DNA from: an uncultured Selenomonadales bacterium
GTDB lineage: Bacteria > Bacillota > Negativicutes > Selenomonadales > Selenomonadaceae
Reading direction: 5' to 3'
Length of the DNA stretch: 64,000 nucleotides
Assembly (NCBI GenBank): GCA_947307055.1
Contig: CAMZHX010000009.1
Coordinates: 37,854-101,853, forward strand
Below are positions 35,101 through 43,245 of the stretch, in pieces (positions within the stretch are counted from its first letter, which is position 1; the number at the start of each line of letters is the position of its first letter). The translations under genes and the position numbers were made by a program. The notes under the pieces are model-generated. The model had not been told where the DNA came from and did not search any database. It saw only the letters and a program-made list of their open reading frames with translations.

Positions 35101-36015
35101 AGCTCCGACTTGAAAAGTTTGCTAAAAAAATGCGGTATCGAAGGTTACGAAAAACTTTTGCTTTCGTGTGAAACAAATATGCGTAAAGATACGGCAGAAA
35201 TTTGGAATCATCTTGCCGAACAAAAATTAAATGCCATTGGGAAATTATTGCATATAGGCGATGATGAAATGCGCGATATTCAGCTTTCCAGCGAAAGAAA
35301 TTTCGGAGCATATCACGTCATGAGCGCGATAAATCTTTTTTCTCAAGTACCTTTCGGAAGAAATTTGCTAGAAAATCTCGATTATAAAATGTCGCTTTAC
35401 GCAGGAATTATGCTCGGAATTGTTTTGGCGAAAAAATTTCATGCGCCGTTTGCTTTGCACGAAGATAATGGGCGAATTATTTTAAAAAATTTCCGCGACT
35501 TAGGTTACTGGCTCTACGGCGTCCCGACTATGTCTTTTATTCTTTGGTTGATTAAAAAAACGCAATTCGACCATGTAAAACAAATTTTATTTCCGAAATC
35601 AAACCCATTTTTGCAAAATATTTATGAGTTCGTGACGAAAATTTTAAAAATCACTCCTAAACAAGAATCCGATAAAATTGCCGCGATTGACATAAAAAAA
35701 GCCTTTATAGGCTATCATATCAACCAAAATGATAATTCTGCTGAAAAAATACGTAAATTCTTCGCAGATAATGCCGAATATCAGCTTTTATTTGAGATGA
35801 TTTTAAATCCACCCGAACAAATTGACTTCAACGAAATTCAAGAGGGAATATCCGATTTTTGCCGCGATGTCATAGAAATTTTCAATGATATTATTATTCG
35901 CGTCCCGATTGATGAAAATTTTGCAGATTTATGGGTTAAATCCTTCCTGAATGATAAAAAAATTCTTGAATTCTTGGAGATAACTGCAGGCAGGAAAATT
36001 TTATTTCCCGTCTAA
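32140..36015 (+). CDS. Large multidomain glycosyltransferase (GT2 + RgpF-like + HAD-like)
   Basis: 1291 residues. About 8-230: GT-A family 2 transferase (VSVILTSYNHGVYV, IIDDGSKDDS, HHSDDLWALDKL). About 480-510: short coiled coil. About 590-800: rhamnan-synthesis F-like domain (VHIFYLDLLNEI, NRGRDVAPFL, HIHSKKS, FPAGTMFWAR). About 865-1060: HAD-like domain (ISFDVFDTLLMR, VWIIFDTYLQ, LHIGDDEMRDIQLS). The rest is unassigned. Probably builds a cell-surface polysaccharide. The second half (from about 34200) is clearly more AT-rich than the first, suggesting joined origins. RBS GGAGGG before ATG 32140. Confidence 0.82.
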   Translation: MAEAKKIPKVSVILTSYNHGVYVAAAIESALNQSFADFELLIIDDGSKDDSREIIKRFDDPRIKTFLYTENRGPVLAIRDAVNFARGKYIAVHHSDDLWALDKLEKQVAFLDANENYAACFTLVEFIDERGNVCELETGDAYKNVFDKANRSRAEWLNYFFYNANCLCHPSAMVRREAYEKYRLLDLHGFWQLPDYLMWIRLCFHADIFIMQERLTKFRLRRARQENTSATSYDKLVRADLEFYFIAREFADNFEDDKFLLEVFPEARKFLINGQINRRFALAEIFLARGIAAFQIAGLELLKNLLSVPNAAAQIKKLYDYDEKSFLKDGGTYDVFNLTQKLDMLHAEFFIGDKEGFRSVAEKIISVDPTRTFYGRFEIDAARPINYLRFDPDKNFISVKVNRALTNGELCEDFFSNAGEIVSDFHRFWTLDPQIIFRVKNISGHVTFEIFGEVEENYRAILAQTLKKSSGNLSVAELREQNENLRMEVQKLTQLNDSILNSKSWKLTEPLRDFKQWLHFDNKEKALTAARFFYKAIPLDEDRKGALKDKFYTQFAPFFKDTRGYKIWRMSSGYMSRPLIQEENNFEGELFEQPGRIAIQVHIFYLDLLNEIISYCKNMPYKFDALISIVDKSAAEKVHADFEKIPNAENIFVRVVPNRGRDVAPFLAGFGDILPEYDFILHIHSKKSLYTGNDQRNWRKYLFSALLGNPKRIRKIFKAFAEDNAVGVIYPRPARNVNYSSFTWLSNYKVGQKLLERTNILPSKTDYFDFPAGTMFWARTQALKKIFAVNWTFEDFPPEQGQNDGTIAHAFERAILLSARTENMIYYEFEPNKETYTVNFGSKNLWQYYNRSDGDVCEFMLDTAEIISFDVFDTLLMRYVAKTYHVNEIIRLKVEDLLGKSFDFPYFRVKAEEFARQKKNSEVNLDDIYKIFAELTDFDEETCKEIRDLELSTELKLALPREEVVNWYKEALRRGKKVWIIFDTYLQSSDLKSLLKKCGIEGYEKLLLSCETNMRKDTAEIWNHLAEQKLNAIGKLLHIGDDEMRDIQLSSERNFGAYHVMSAINLFSQVPFGRNLLENLDYKMSLYAGIMLGIVLAKKFHAPFALHEDNGRIILKNFRDLGYWLYGVPTMSFILWLIKKTQFDHVKQILFPKSNPFLQNIYEFVTKILKITPKQESDKIAAIDIKKAFIGYHINQNDNSAEKIRKFFADNAEYQLLFEMILNPPEQIDFNEIQEGISDFCRDVIEIFNDIIIRVPIDENFADLWVKSFLNDKKILEFLEITAGRKILFPV

Positions 36016-36042
36016 CTTTTTGCTAAAAGGAGAGTGAAAGCT

Positions 36043-37191
36043 ATGATTTATCGCGATTTGGGCAAAACCGGCTTGAAAGTCAGCGAAATCGGCATGGGTT
36101 GCGAAGGTTTCGCCGAAGAAAATTGCAAAATGACTAAAAAATTGTTCGACGCCGCCGAAATTGCCGGAATAAATTATTTCGACCTCTACACTTCAAATCC
36201 CGCCGTCAGAAAGGCCGTTGGCGAGGCTCTGCGCGGTCGCCGAGAAAAATTTATCGCGCAGTCGCATATTTGTTCCGTGTGGCAGAACGGACAATATAAG
36301 CGCACGCGCAAACTTCCCGAAGTTAAAGCCGGTTTCGAGGAATCTTTGGAGCTTTTGCAGACAAATTATATCGATGTCGGCACAATTCATTATTGCGACG
36401 CGCTCGACGATTGGGAAAATATCGTTTCGGGCGGCATTCTAGATTACGTTCGCGAACTCAAAGCTAAAAAAATTATTCGTCACGTCGGGTTGAGTAGCCA
36501 CAATCCGCAAGTCGCGCTTAAAGCCGTCGAAAGTGGCGCGATTGAAGTTTTAATGTTCAGCGTCAATCCCTGCTACGATTTACTTCCCGCCTCCGAAGAC
36601 GTTGAACAACTTTGGAACGAAAAAAATTATGAATCACATCTAACTAATATGGATTCCGACCGAAAAACACTTTATGAAACTTGTCAAAGGCTAGGTGTTG
36701 GAATTACTGTTATGAAATGTTTCGGTGGCGGCGATTTACTCAACGCGGAACTTTCGCCCGCCGGAGTCGCTCTGACGCCAAATCAATGCATTCATTACGC
36801 GCTTAGTCGTCCGGGTGTCGCGGTAGTTTTAGCGGGCGCACATTCCGTCGAACAACTCAATCAAGCCGTCGCTTACGAAAACGCCACTGCAGAGGAAAAA
36901 GATTACGCGCTGACCTTCGCGAGTTTCCCAAAAATCAGTTGGAAAGGGCATTGCGTCTACTGCAGTCACTGTGCGCCCTGCGTCAAACATATCGACATTG
37001 CATACGTCACGAAATTTTTGCACTTGGCGGAGTCCCAAAGCAAAATCCCTGAAACCGTTCGCGAACATTATAAATTATTGCCTCATCATGCTTCGGAGTG
37101 CATAAAATGTGGCGTCTGTGAAACTCGTTGCCCATTCGGCGTCGAAATTCGTAAAAATATGACGCGAGCCGCTAATTTATTTGGTTATTAA
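36043..37191 (+). CDS. Aldo/keto reductase with C-terminal 4Fe-4S domain
   Basis: 382 residues. TIM-barrel AKR (YRDLGKTGLKVSEIGMGC; catalytic Tyr in YFDLYTSNP; HVGLSSHNPQ) followed by a ferredoxin-like tail: CVYCSHCAPC and CIKCGVCETRCPFGV, eight cysteines for two clusters. This type is common in anaerobes; the substrate is unknown. ATG 36043 is chosen because AAGGAG (36027-36032) abuts the GTG at 36034. It is 27 nt after the glycosyltransferase and overlaps the convergent phosphatase gene by 4 nt. Confidence 0.87.
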   Translation: MIYRDLGKTGLKVSEIGMGCEGFAEENCKMTKKLFDAAEIAGINYFDLYTSNPAVRKAVGEALRGRREKFIAQSHICSVWQNGQYKRTRKLPEVKAGFEESLELLQTNYIDVGTIHYCDALDDWENIVSGGILDYVRELKAKKIIRHVGLSSHNPQVALKAVESGAIEVLMFSVNPCYDLLPASEDVEQLWNEKNYESHLTNMDSDRKTLYETCQRLGVGITVMKCFGGGDLLNAELSPAGVALTPNQCIHYALSRPGVAVVLAGAHSVEQLNQAVAYENATAEEKDYALTFASFPKISWKGHCVYCSHCAPCVKHIDIAYVTKFLHLAESQSKIPETVREHYKLLPHHASECIKCGVCETRCPFGVEIRKNMTRAANLFGY

Positions 37192-38420
37192 CCCGTCGCG
37201 TTAATTTCCTTTAAAAGGGCCGAACAACCTATAAAAATTTGATTATAGGTTGCGGGATATGCCCTTTTCGAATTAGCGGCGTGCAACGGGTCGTCGACGT
37301 TAATTTCATTTCCGTTATCATCTTTGAGCAGGCGAATTTTATTATCGGGGTCGCCGCCCGAAATTTTTTTTGCCATTTGCAACATATCGTTATCGAGAGC
37401 CACGACGCATTTAAATTTAGCATACTCTTGAGGCGTGAAGGGCTTTGAAATGTGATTGCCGAAGGGAATTTTATTTGCAGCCAAAACCCCACAAGCTCTG
37501 CCGCTCATAGAGCGACCGCCGCTAGTTTTGCAGCCCGCCGAATCGATTAGAATTTTATTGCCAGTCAAGTGGCGCATGATGTATTTAGCCATCGGCGAGC
37601 GGCAAGCATTCCCAGAACATACAAAAATTATGCTGTCGATTTTGCTGTTAACGTCGCCGCCGGCCTGCCAAAACTGCCCGCTCAAAATGTCGACACAACT
37701 AAGGCAGCCACCTTCTTTCGCGTGCGTGTCCAACATCAAAATATTCCTGTGGGGAACTTTTATCGGTCTTGTGAGGTCGAGACTTTCGCCGGTGAATAGC
37801 TGCGGAACTTTTTCGGCGATTATTTCCGGCTTCTTATGTCCGACGACGATAACGGCTTTGCCCCGATAATCTCTGTAAAAACTTTTGAGATTGGGGTGAT
37901 TGAGCAGATACCTTTTGGATTGAGCTTCGAGCGGCGCGTTGACATTTATTCCGGCGTGACAGAATAAATATTTTTTCCCGCCAATCGTCATGGAGTGATT
38001 CAGCGGCAAGCCGTTAAGGAAATCAAAAACTTCGTTCGGGAAATTTGGCTCCTTGACAGCGGCATTCCTTATGCCCATAATAACTCTGGTATTAGTTCTG
38101 CCGATAAATTTCCCATTCTCGTCGAAAAGGCATTTCAGATAGGTTTCGTCGACGTTGCCGCGCAGAAAAATTATATTCTGTTGCCTCTTGTGCTCGATTA
38201 GCCAGCGCAACGTCTTGATATTTTCATCGCTTTTGCCATAAAGATAATCGCCATGAAACAGGACGAGGTCATTATCATCCACAGAAATTTTTTCCCATAG
38301 CGTCGTTAACTTATCGTAGGCGGCATGAACATCGCCTATTACGAGAATCCTTTTGTACTTTGAATCGTTGACCGGCGGGATAATTTCTTCGGCGTTGTTG
38401 ATAAAATTTTTTTCAGTCAT
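37188..38420 (-). CDS. PPP-LMW-PTP fusion paralogue with degraded PPP active site
   Basis: 410 residues, same architecture as 27900-29084 and the same N-terminal leader (INNAEEIIPPVNDSKYKRIL). The metallophosphatase motifs are altered: GDVHA, GDYLYGK (Asp and Arg of VDRG gone) and GNVDE (His of GNHE gone), while FCHAG remains. The LMW-PTP half keeps CSGNACRS and DDP. CRSPMAKYIMRHLTGNKIL is identical in both copies. So the PPP half is probably inactive or only a binding module. ATG 38420 has a poor RBS; an IS200/605-type element lies just upstream. Confidence 0.83.
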   Translation of the reverse strand: MTEKNFINNAEEIIPPVNDSKYKRILVIGDVHAAYDKLTTLWEKISVDDNDLVLFHGDYLYGKSDENIKTLRWLIEHKRQQNIIFLRGNVDETYLKCLFDENGKFIGRTNTRVIMGIRNAAVKEPNFPNEVFDFLNGLPLNHSMTIGGKKYLFCHAGINVNAPLEAQSKRYLLNHPNLKSFYRDYRGKAVIVVGHKKPEIIAEKVPQLFTGESLDLTRPIKVPHRNILMLDTHAKEGGCLSCVDILSGQFWQAGGDVNSKIDSIIFVCSGNACRSPMAKYIMRHLTGNKILIDSAGCKTSGGRSMSGRACGVLAANKIPFGNHISKPFTPQEYAKFKCVVALDNDMLQMAKKISGGDPDNKIRLLKDDNGNEINVDDPLHAANSKRAYPATYNQIFIGCSALLKEINATG

Positions 38421-38444
38421 GATACGCAATCCGTTACTGAAAAC

Positions 38445-38462
38445 TTATAAAAAGTTATAAAA
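38445..38462. repeat. 18-bp inverted repeat, lower-coordinate copy
   Basis: TTATAAAAAGTTATAAAA; its exact reverse complement occurs at 39771-39788, on the other side of tnpB. Confidence 0.7.
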
Positions 38463-38529
38463 ACTCTTAAGTTTCATTCCTGCTTCGACGCGCCCGCTTT
38501 TGCCTTAGCTACTCACGTTTGGTACGACG

Positions 38530-38680
38530 CTCCACAGGCTTGAATTCCCCGCTAACGAACGGGTAGATTTTTCAACCAATCAGCTCGCGTATCGTTTAAG
38601 ATTTATCGCCGCCTGTAAGTCGCGGTCAATCACGTTCCCGCAGTTCTCGCAGTGATAAATTCTTTCTGACAGACGCAAAT
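38530..38680 (-). ncRNA. Candidate omega-RNA / right end of the tnpB element
   Basis: Just past the tnpB stop, on the minus strand, CCCG-ttcgttag-CGGG (38548-38551, 38560-38563) is followed by GAATTCAAG, resembling IS200/605 right ends, where the guide RNA scaffold overlaps the tnpB 3' end and stops at the element boundary. Coordinates of the RNA are a guess. Confidence 0.4.
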
Positions 38681-39740
38681 TTTTCTTCACGTGTCCGCAA
38701 GCAATACAGGTCTTTGAACTTGGATAAAACCTATCGGCAATGACGACGCGTAAGCCTGCCCACGCCGCCTTATACTCAATTTGCCGCCGAAATTCGTAAA
38801 ATCCTTGTTCCTGCACTGCCTTTGCTAAATGCCGATTCGACATCATGCCTTGTACGTTCAAATCTTCAAGCACTATCGGATTTGGTTTTCGTCCGATAAT
38901 AAAGCTCGTGATTTGGTGCCGATAATTCTGCCGAATATTAGCCAATCGGTGATGAATCCGTAAAAGTTTTTTCTCGCTCTTTATAATGTTGCGCGTTTTC
39001 GAGTAACTCTCTCCTTTCGATTTATTCATCTCGTACTTTCGCGAGATAGAGCGTTGCAACCTACGCTGTTTTTTCTTAAGTCTGCGAACTTTAGCAGTCC
39101 GGTTAATGTTCGGATAAATAGTGCCGTCCGAACACGTCGCCAAAGTTTTAATTCCCAAGTCAATGCCAATACTATCGCCGCAATTTTCAGAGGGCTTCGA
39201 GTCAGCGAATTCAACCGCTACGCTTAACCACCAGTTCAGTCCGTCAAAAGTAATTCGCGGCTCTTTGTACTTCACGCCCAAAGGAATCCGCCCGACTTCG
39301 GCTAACCTGAACCAATTCAACTGTTGCTTGTTGCGCTTTTTACTCGTTGCGACTGCCTCAAGTTTGACGTGCGTTGCCGTAATTCGGATTTTGTCCGTGT
39401 CTTGATAAAAGCTGAAGTCGCCGCGCCGTTTACTCTTGAATCTCGGTCGCCTACTTTGGTGCTTGAAAAATTTTTGGTAAGCGTCGACGCAATCTTTTAT
39501 CGCTTGCTTGGTCACGTTGTTTGAAATTGTTCGGAGCCACTCATATTCGGCGGAATTCCTAAGCACGGTGAATTCCTTGCGCAAGTCAAAGTTGCTGATA
39601 AATTTTTCGCCAGCTTCGTAGGCGTCAATTTCCTTGCGCAGTGCCCAGTTGTAAGCGAAGCGAGCCGCCCCCGCGAATTGAAATAATCGCGTCCGCTGAC
39701 GATTGTTCGGCACCAACATAACCTTAAACGACTTTAGCAT
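38580..39740 (-). CDS. tnpB: IS200/IS605-family TnpB RNA-guided endonuclease (solitary OrfB)
   Basis: 386 residues. N-terminal WED/REC-like part (SFKVMLVPNNRQRTRLFQ; YNWALRKEIDAY), a RuvC core with the three acidic residues in GIDLGIKTLA, VLEDLNVQGM and VIDRDLQAAINL, and a zinc finger CIACG...CENCG. All catalytic residues are intact. No tnpA transposase is adjacent, so mobility would need help in trans. ATG 39740 or GTG 39749 are possible; RBS is weak. Confidence 0.93.
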   Translation of the reverse strand: MLKSFKVMLVPNNRQRTRLFQFAGAARFAYNWALRKEIDAYEAGEKFISNFDLRKEFTVLRNSAEYEWLRTISNNVTKQAIKDCVDAYQKFFKHQSRRPRFKSKRRGDFSFYQDTDKIRITATHVKLEAVATSKKRNKQQLNWFRLAEVGRIPLGVKYKEPRITFDGLNWWLSVAVEFADSKPSENCGDSIGIDLGIKTLATCSDGTIYPNINRTAKVRRLKKKQRRLQRSISRKYEMNKSKGESYSKTRNIIKSEKKLLRIHHRLANIRQNYRHQITSFIIGRKPNPIVLEDLNVQGMMSNRHLAKAVQEQGFYEFRRQIEYKAAWAGLRVVIADRFYPSSKTCIACGHVKKNLRLSERIYHCENCGNVIDRDLQAAINLKRYAS

Positions 39741-39770
39741 TTTCGTCACACTTTCAAAAAATCAACAGTG

Positions 39771-39788
39771 TTTTATAACTTTTTATAA
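39771..39788. repeat. 18-bp inverted repeat, higher-coordinate copy
   Basis: TTTTATAACTTTTTATAA, perfect inverted copy of 38445-38462, 31 nt before tnpB. Confidence 0.7.
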
Positions 39789-39872
39789 CTTTATCTTAAC
39801 TGTTAGCTAGCCTCCATAAAATATCTTTAAACAATGACTATTATAAAGGAAATCTAAAAAATTTCTACAACG

Positions 39873-39908
39873 AAAAAAGCCGACCGCATAAATTTGGTAT
39901 GGGTCAGC
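39873..39908 (-). terminator. Terminator of the Sel1 operon
   Basis: Minus strand GCTGACC (39902-39908) pairs with GGTCGGC (39879-39885), followed by T6. Confidence 0.75.
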
Positions 39909-39926
39909 CGAAATTTTATTTTGGGT

Positions 39927-41057
39927 TTAGTCGATAGATTCGCCGGTCAAAACTTTTAGTCTCATTTTGGCGCGAAAATGTTTATCGTTAGCGTTGGCCT
40001 TCCGATAAAATTCGATTGCCTTATCAATATCGATGCCAATTTCGCCGCAACCATGTTCGTAAATCTGCCCCAATTCGTAAAGCGCGTTTCTTTTCCCGCT
40101 GAAATCGAATTCATCATCATCGGAATCAGAATCATCATCTTCGATAATCTTGCTGAAATATTCAACGGCTTTAGCTCCGTCTTGAGTGACGCCGCCTTTG
40201 CCGTCGCGATAAATTTCGGCAATCTCTTTCCAAATATGATTTTTTTCGTCGCCTAAAGCTTCCTCGTGGTCATCTTGCGCAATGCGCTCAAGGTAGTCGA
40301 TTGCGATATAGCCGTTAGGCTCGACGCCGCCCTTACCGTCGCGGAAAATTTCGGCGATAGCTTGCATGGCGGAATTCGGGGTGGGATAAATCTCATCATA
40401 ATCGCCGCGCTGAATTATCTTGTTAAAAAATTTAATGGCGGCGTGACCGTCGGGAGCGATGCCGGCTTTGCCCTCAAGATAAATTTCAGCGATTTGTCTG
40501 AAAGCGTCCATATCATCATTTTCAGCGAGCTCGGACAGATATTCAATCGCAAGGTTTCCGTCGGGTCGGACGCCGCTTTTCCCTTCAAGATAAATTTCGG
40601 CGGCAGAACGCAGAGCACGTTTATAATTTTCGAGTTGGGGACCCTTCATCCCGAAGTCGCGACTAACTTTAGCCCAATACCGCCCGCGCTGGATAATCTC
40701 GTCGTAAATCTCGATTGCCTTATAGCCATTACCTTTGAGCTTGCCGCAACCTTCCGCGTAAATTTCAGCTATGTTCAAAGCGGCTTGCTTATCGTCCAAA
40801 GCGTCGAGCTTCTCATAATACTCGATTGCCTTAGCCCCGTCAGCTTTAACGGCTTTGCCCTTGCGATACATTTCGGCGATAATTTCAAAACTTTTCGCCG
40901 GATTTTTATCGGCGGCTTTGAGGAAATATTGCAAGGCAGTCGCTCCGTCTTGCTTGAAACCTTGCTTGCCGTCGCGATAATATTCGCCGAGTTGAATCAG
41001 CGCGAGGTCGTCTTCGAGTTCAGCGGTCTTATTTTTGCTATCTTCAGATATTGTCAT
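39927..41057 (-). CDS. Sel1-like repeat protein (third gene of operon)
   Basis: 376 residues of Sel1-type helical repeats with alternating AIEY/AIKFF and IAEIYLEGKAGI/IAEIYRDGKGGV units, each about 36 residues, preceded by a short acidic tail. No signal peptide, so probably cytosolic. Such proteins scaffold signalling or interact with surface systems. ATG 41057 follows AGGAGG with 10 nt spacing; TTG alternatives upstream are inferior. It is the last gene before a terminator. Confidence 0.8.
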   Translation of the reverse strand: MTISEDSKNKTAELEDDLALIQLGEYYRDGKQGFKQDGATALQYFLKAADKNPAKSFEIIAEMYRKGKAVKADGAKAIEYYEKLDALDDKQAALNIAEIYAEGCGKLKGNGYKAIEIYDEIIQRGRYWAKVSRDFGMKGPQLENYKRALRSAAEIYLEGKSGVRPDGNLAIEYLSELAENDDMDAFRQIAEIYLEGKAGIAPDGHAAIKFFNKIIQRGDYDEIYPTPNSAMQAIAEIFRDGKGGVEPNGYIAIDYLERIAQDDHEEALGDEKNHIWKEIAEIYRDGKGGVTQDGAKAVEYFSKIIEDDDSDSDDDEFDFSGKRNALYELGQIYEHGCGEIGIDIDKAIEFYRKANANDKHFRAKMRLKVLTGESID

Positions 41058-41062
41058 ATCAA

Positions 41063-42394
41063 TCAATCCTCCTGAAATTTTTTGCGCCACTCTTCGGCCT
41101 TATCGGGACTTTGCGGAATACCCTCGCCCAATTCGTACATCCACATAACTTTTTTAGCGGCCTCAAGGTGGTAAGGCGTCCTGCCGTCTCCGTCGGTGAA
41201 AGTCTTCTCGTAGAATGTCAGAGCCTTAGCGAAATTTTGCTTGACGCCCTCGCCGAAAAAGTAGGCGTCCGCGACTTTGTAGATAGCTTTAGGAATTCTG
41301 CGCGCCGACTCGTTATTTCTAATTCTTTCGATTCCGCCGGCGACTTTGTAGCGTTCAACGGCCTCGACGGGATTTTTATCGCAGCCTTCGCCATTCTCGA
41401 CCATTTTAGCGGCGTAGTAGCGGGCGACGCTATTAAATCTTAACACGCCGAAAAATTTTTCACGCGTCCAAGAAAGTTTATCGAAGTTTCTAAAAGCGCG
41501 TTGCAAGTCTTGTTTAACGCCGCGCCCGCGATATATCATGAGCGTTGCTTTAATCTTAGCCATGTTGTGATTGCGTCGGGCGGCGCGGTTATACCACTCA
41601 AAAGCGGTCTCGTAGCTTTGGTCGACGCCGTTTTCGCCGATATAGAAAATGTCGCCGATAATGGACATTGCGTCGGTCGAACCGTTAGCCGCCGCCTTTT
41701 TGTACCAGGTCAGGGCTGTTGCGAAATCGTCTTTGAGGACGAATCTTTCAGCCATTTGAATCATTGCGTCGACCGAAGTTTCAGCGGCTTTTTCGAGCCA
41801 AAAGGTCTCGCCGGTAAGATTGCTTATCTGCGCCCTTGTCGAGCTGGCGTCGTGTTCGTCGAGTTTAGCGAGCCATTCTTCAGCTTTGGCGACATTTTTA
41901 TCAGTGCCCTTGCCGGTAGCGTAGTTGATAGCGGTTTGCTTAATCGAGTCGGTTTTATTCAAGCTAGGTTTGAGCAATTCGGCGGACAGTTTGAAGTATT
42001 TAAATTTTTCGGCGTCGTCATCTGATCGGAAAGCTACAACGCGCATTGCGGCCGGGTCGCCAGCCTCCGCCGCGCGCTTATACCATACGTCCGACTCTTC
42101 AACATTTTTCTCAACGCCGATTCCGTCATAAAGCCTGTGCCCGACTTCAGCCATAGCTCTTGCGTTACCGGCTTCGGCCGCCATGCGATAATATTTATAG
42201 GCAAGGGCTTTATCTTTTTCGTCGTCGTCGTTGCCGTCCATACCTGCCATCATTTTATTAAAGTCTTCAATCGACATAACATCGCCGACTTCATCGTCGC
42301 TGCCGCTGGATTTTTCAGCGTAGTATTTAGCCAGCTCCATCATAGCGGCGACGTTGCCTTGTTGAGCCTCTTGAATCAATTTTTCCTCGTTCAT
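41063..42394 (-). CDS. Sel1-like repeat protein (second gene of operon)
   Basis: 443 residues, cytosolic, containing clear Sel1 units: DKALAYKYYRMAAEAGNARA, VWYKRAAEAGDPAAM, ALTWYKKAAANGSTDAM and AFEWYNRAARRNHN. The first 50 residues hold an acidic low-complexity insert (DGNDDDEKDK). RBS GAGGAG before ATG 42394; 5 nt separate its stop from the next start. Confidence 0.85.
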   Translation of the reverse strand: MNEEKLIQEAQQGNVAAMMELAKYYAEKSSGSDDEVGDVMSIEDFNKMMAGMDGNDDDEKDKALAYKYYRMAAEAGNARAMAEVGHRLYDGIGVEKNVEESDVWYKRAAEAGDPAAMRVVAFRSDDDAEKFKYFKLSAELLKPSLNKTDSIKQTAINYATGKGTDKNVAKAEEWLAKLDEHDASSTRAQISNLTGETFWLEKAAETSVDAMIQMAERFVLKDDFATALTWYKKAAANGSTDAMSIIGDIFYIGENGVDQSYETAFEWYNRAARRNHNMAKIKATLMIYRGRGVKQDLQRAFRNFDKLSWTREKFFGVLRFNSVARYYAAKMVENGEGCDKNPVEAVERYKVAGGIERIRNNESARRIPKAIYKVADAYFFGEGVKQNFAKALTFYEKTFTDGDGRTPYHLEAAKKVMWMYELGEGIPQSPDKAEEWRKKFQED

Positions 42395-42399
42395 GATTT

Positions 42400-42903
42400 T
42401 TACTCCTCTCCGGTTTGTGCTAAAAGTTTGCGGATACGGGCGGCAATTCTGCGACGCTCAATGGCCTGCACAGTTTCCCAAGTCAGCTCGTCATGGCGAC
42501 GCGTCTGAAGTTCCCACATACGAGCGAAGATATTGCCGCGATTGATTTGATAAATTTCGTTATAGCGACTGTTGATAAGTTTGAGAATAAAATTGAGTGT
42601 GTCCTTATCGTTTTTGGCGACGCCTTGACCTTGCGTGCACATGTCGACGGCGCATTCCATAGCCTCTTCGTCATAGAAAGTTTCCGCCAAATTTTTGTAA
42701 ATCGCGAGGGCTTTTTCGTAGTCGCCGTATTTGCGGAGGTGCTCGGCGAATTCTTTCATGGCGTCGAAAGTTTTTGCTTCGGCGGATTTTTTCAGCCACT
42801 CGACGTAATTTTTATCATCTCCTTCAGCCTGATAGATTTTGGAAAGGCGGTACATGCAAGCACCGTCGCCGGCCTTTGCCCACGTAAGTAATTGTTCTTT
42901 CAT
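42400..42903 (-). CDS. Sel1/TPR-like repeat protein (first gene of operon)
   Basis: 167 residues with Sel1-like opening WAKAGDGACMYRLSKIY, YVEWLKKSAEAKTFDAMKEF and YEKALAIYKNLAE, then an unmatched basic C-terminus. Cytosolic. It heads the three-gene operon; all three genes lie within 12 nt of each other. AGGAGA RBS, ATG 42903. Function unknown. Confidence 0.78.
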   Translation of the reverse strand: MKEQLLTWAKAGDGACMYRLSKIYQAEGDDKNYVEWLKKSAEAKTFDAMKEFAEHLRKYGDYEKALAIYKNLAETFYDEEAMECAVDMCTQGQGVAKNDKDTLNFILKLINSRYNEIYQINRGNIFARMWELQTRRHDELTWETVQAIERRRIAARIRKLLAQTGEE

Positions 42904-43245
42904 GATAATTTCTCCTATTGCAGAAATTTCTTTGGTGTTTCAACCCCGACACAGTTTTTTTATCTAAGCCGCTGTCGGTCGCTGTATCGGATTCTTTTAG
43001 CCCCCGATACCGGGCGAGCCATATTCTGGCACTGCTAAGTATAACTCAAGTGGAATTTTTCACATTTCAAAAAGAGCGTTTATCACACAACTTGATATAG
43101 GTTATAGACGATGACAATAAAAATTTTCTAAAATTCTATATGAGCGTCGGGTAATTCTTTAAACGCGCCGATTAAAATTTTTCTTGACAGGATATAACTT
43201 CAATGCGTTATAATAATACAAATTATTTTTGGGAGGGAAATTTTT
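42904..43245. other. 342-nt intergenic control region between the Sel1 operon and ALDH
   Basis: Minus strand -10 TATACT (43038-43043) places the Sel1 transcript start near 43031, giving a leader of about 125 nt with a GTATCGG/CCGATAC hairpin (42984-42990, 43004-43010, loop 13). Plus strand ALDH promoter at 43184-43214. No ORF of note. Confidence 0.55.
43184..43214 (+). promoter_or_regulatory. Promoter of the aldehyde dehydrogenase
   Basis: Consensus TTGACA (43184-43189) and TATAAT (43209-43214), with a long 19-nt spacer. Confidence 0.6.

Noticed and set aside
37188..38420. Pseudogene
   Set aside because: The frame is intact over 410 codons, and the PTP half is fully conserved, so selection seems to act on the protein.
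42961..43020. Riboswitch in the Sel1 leader
   Set aside because: Only one simple 7-bp stem is visible and no conserved aptamer words are recognised; listed merely as a hairpin.
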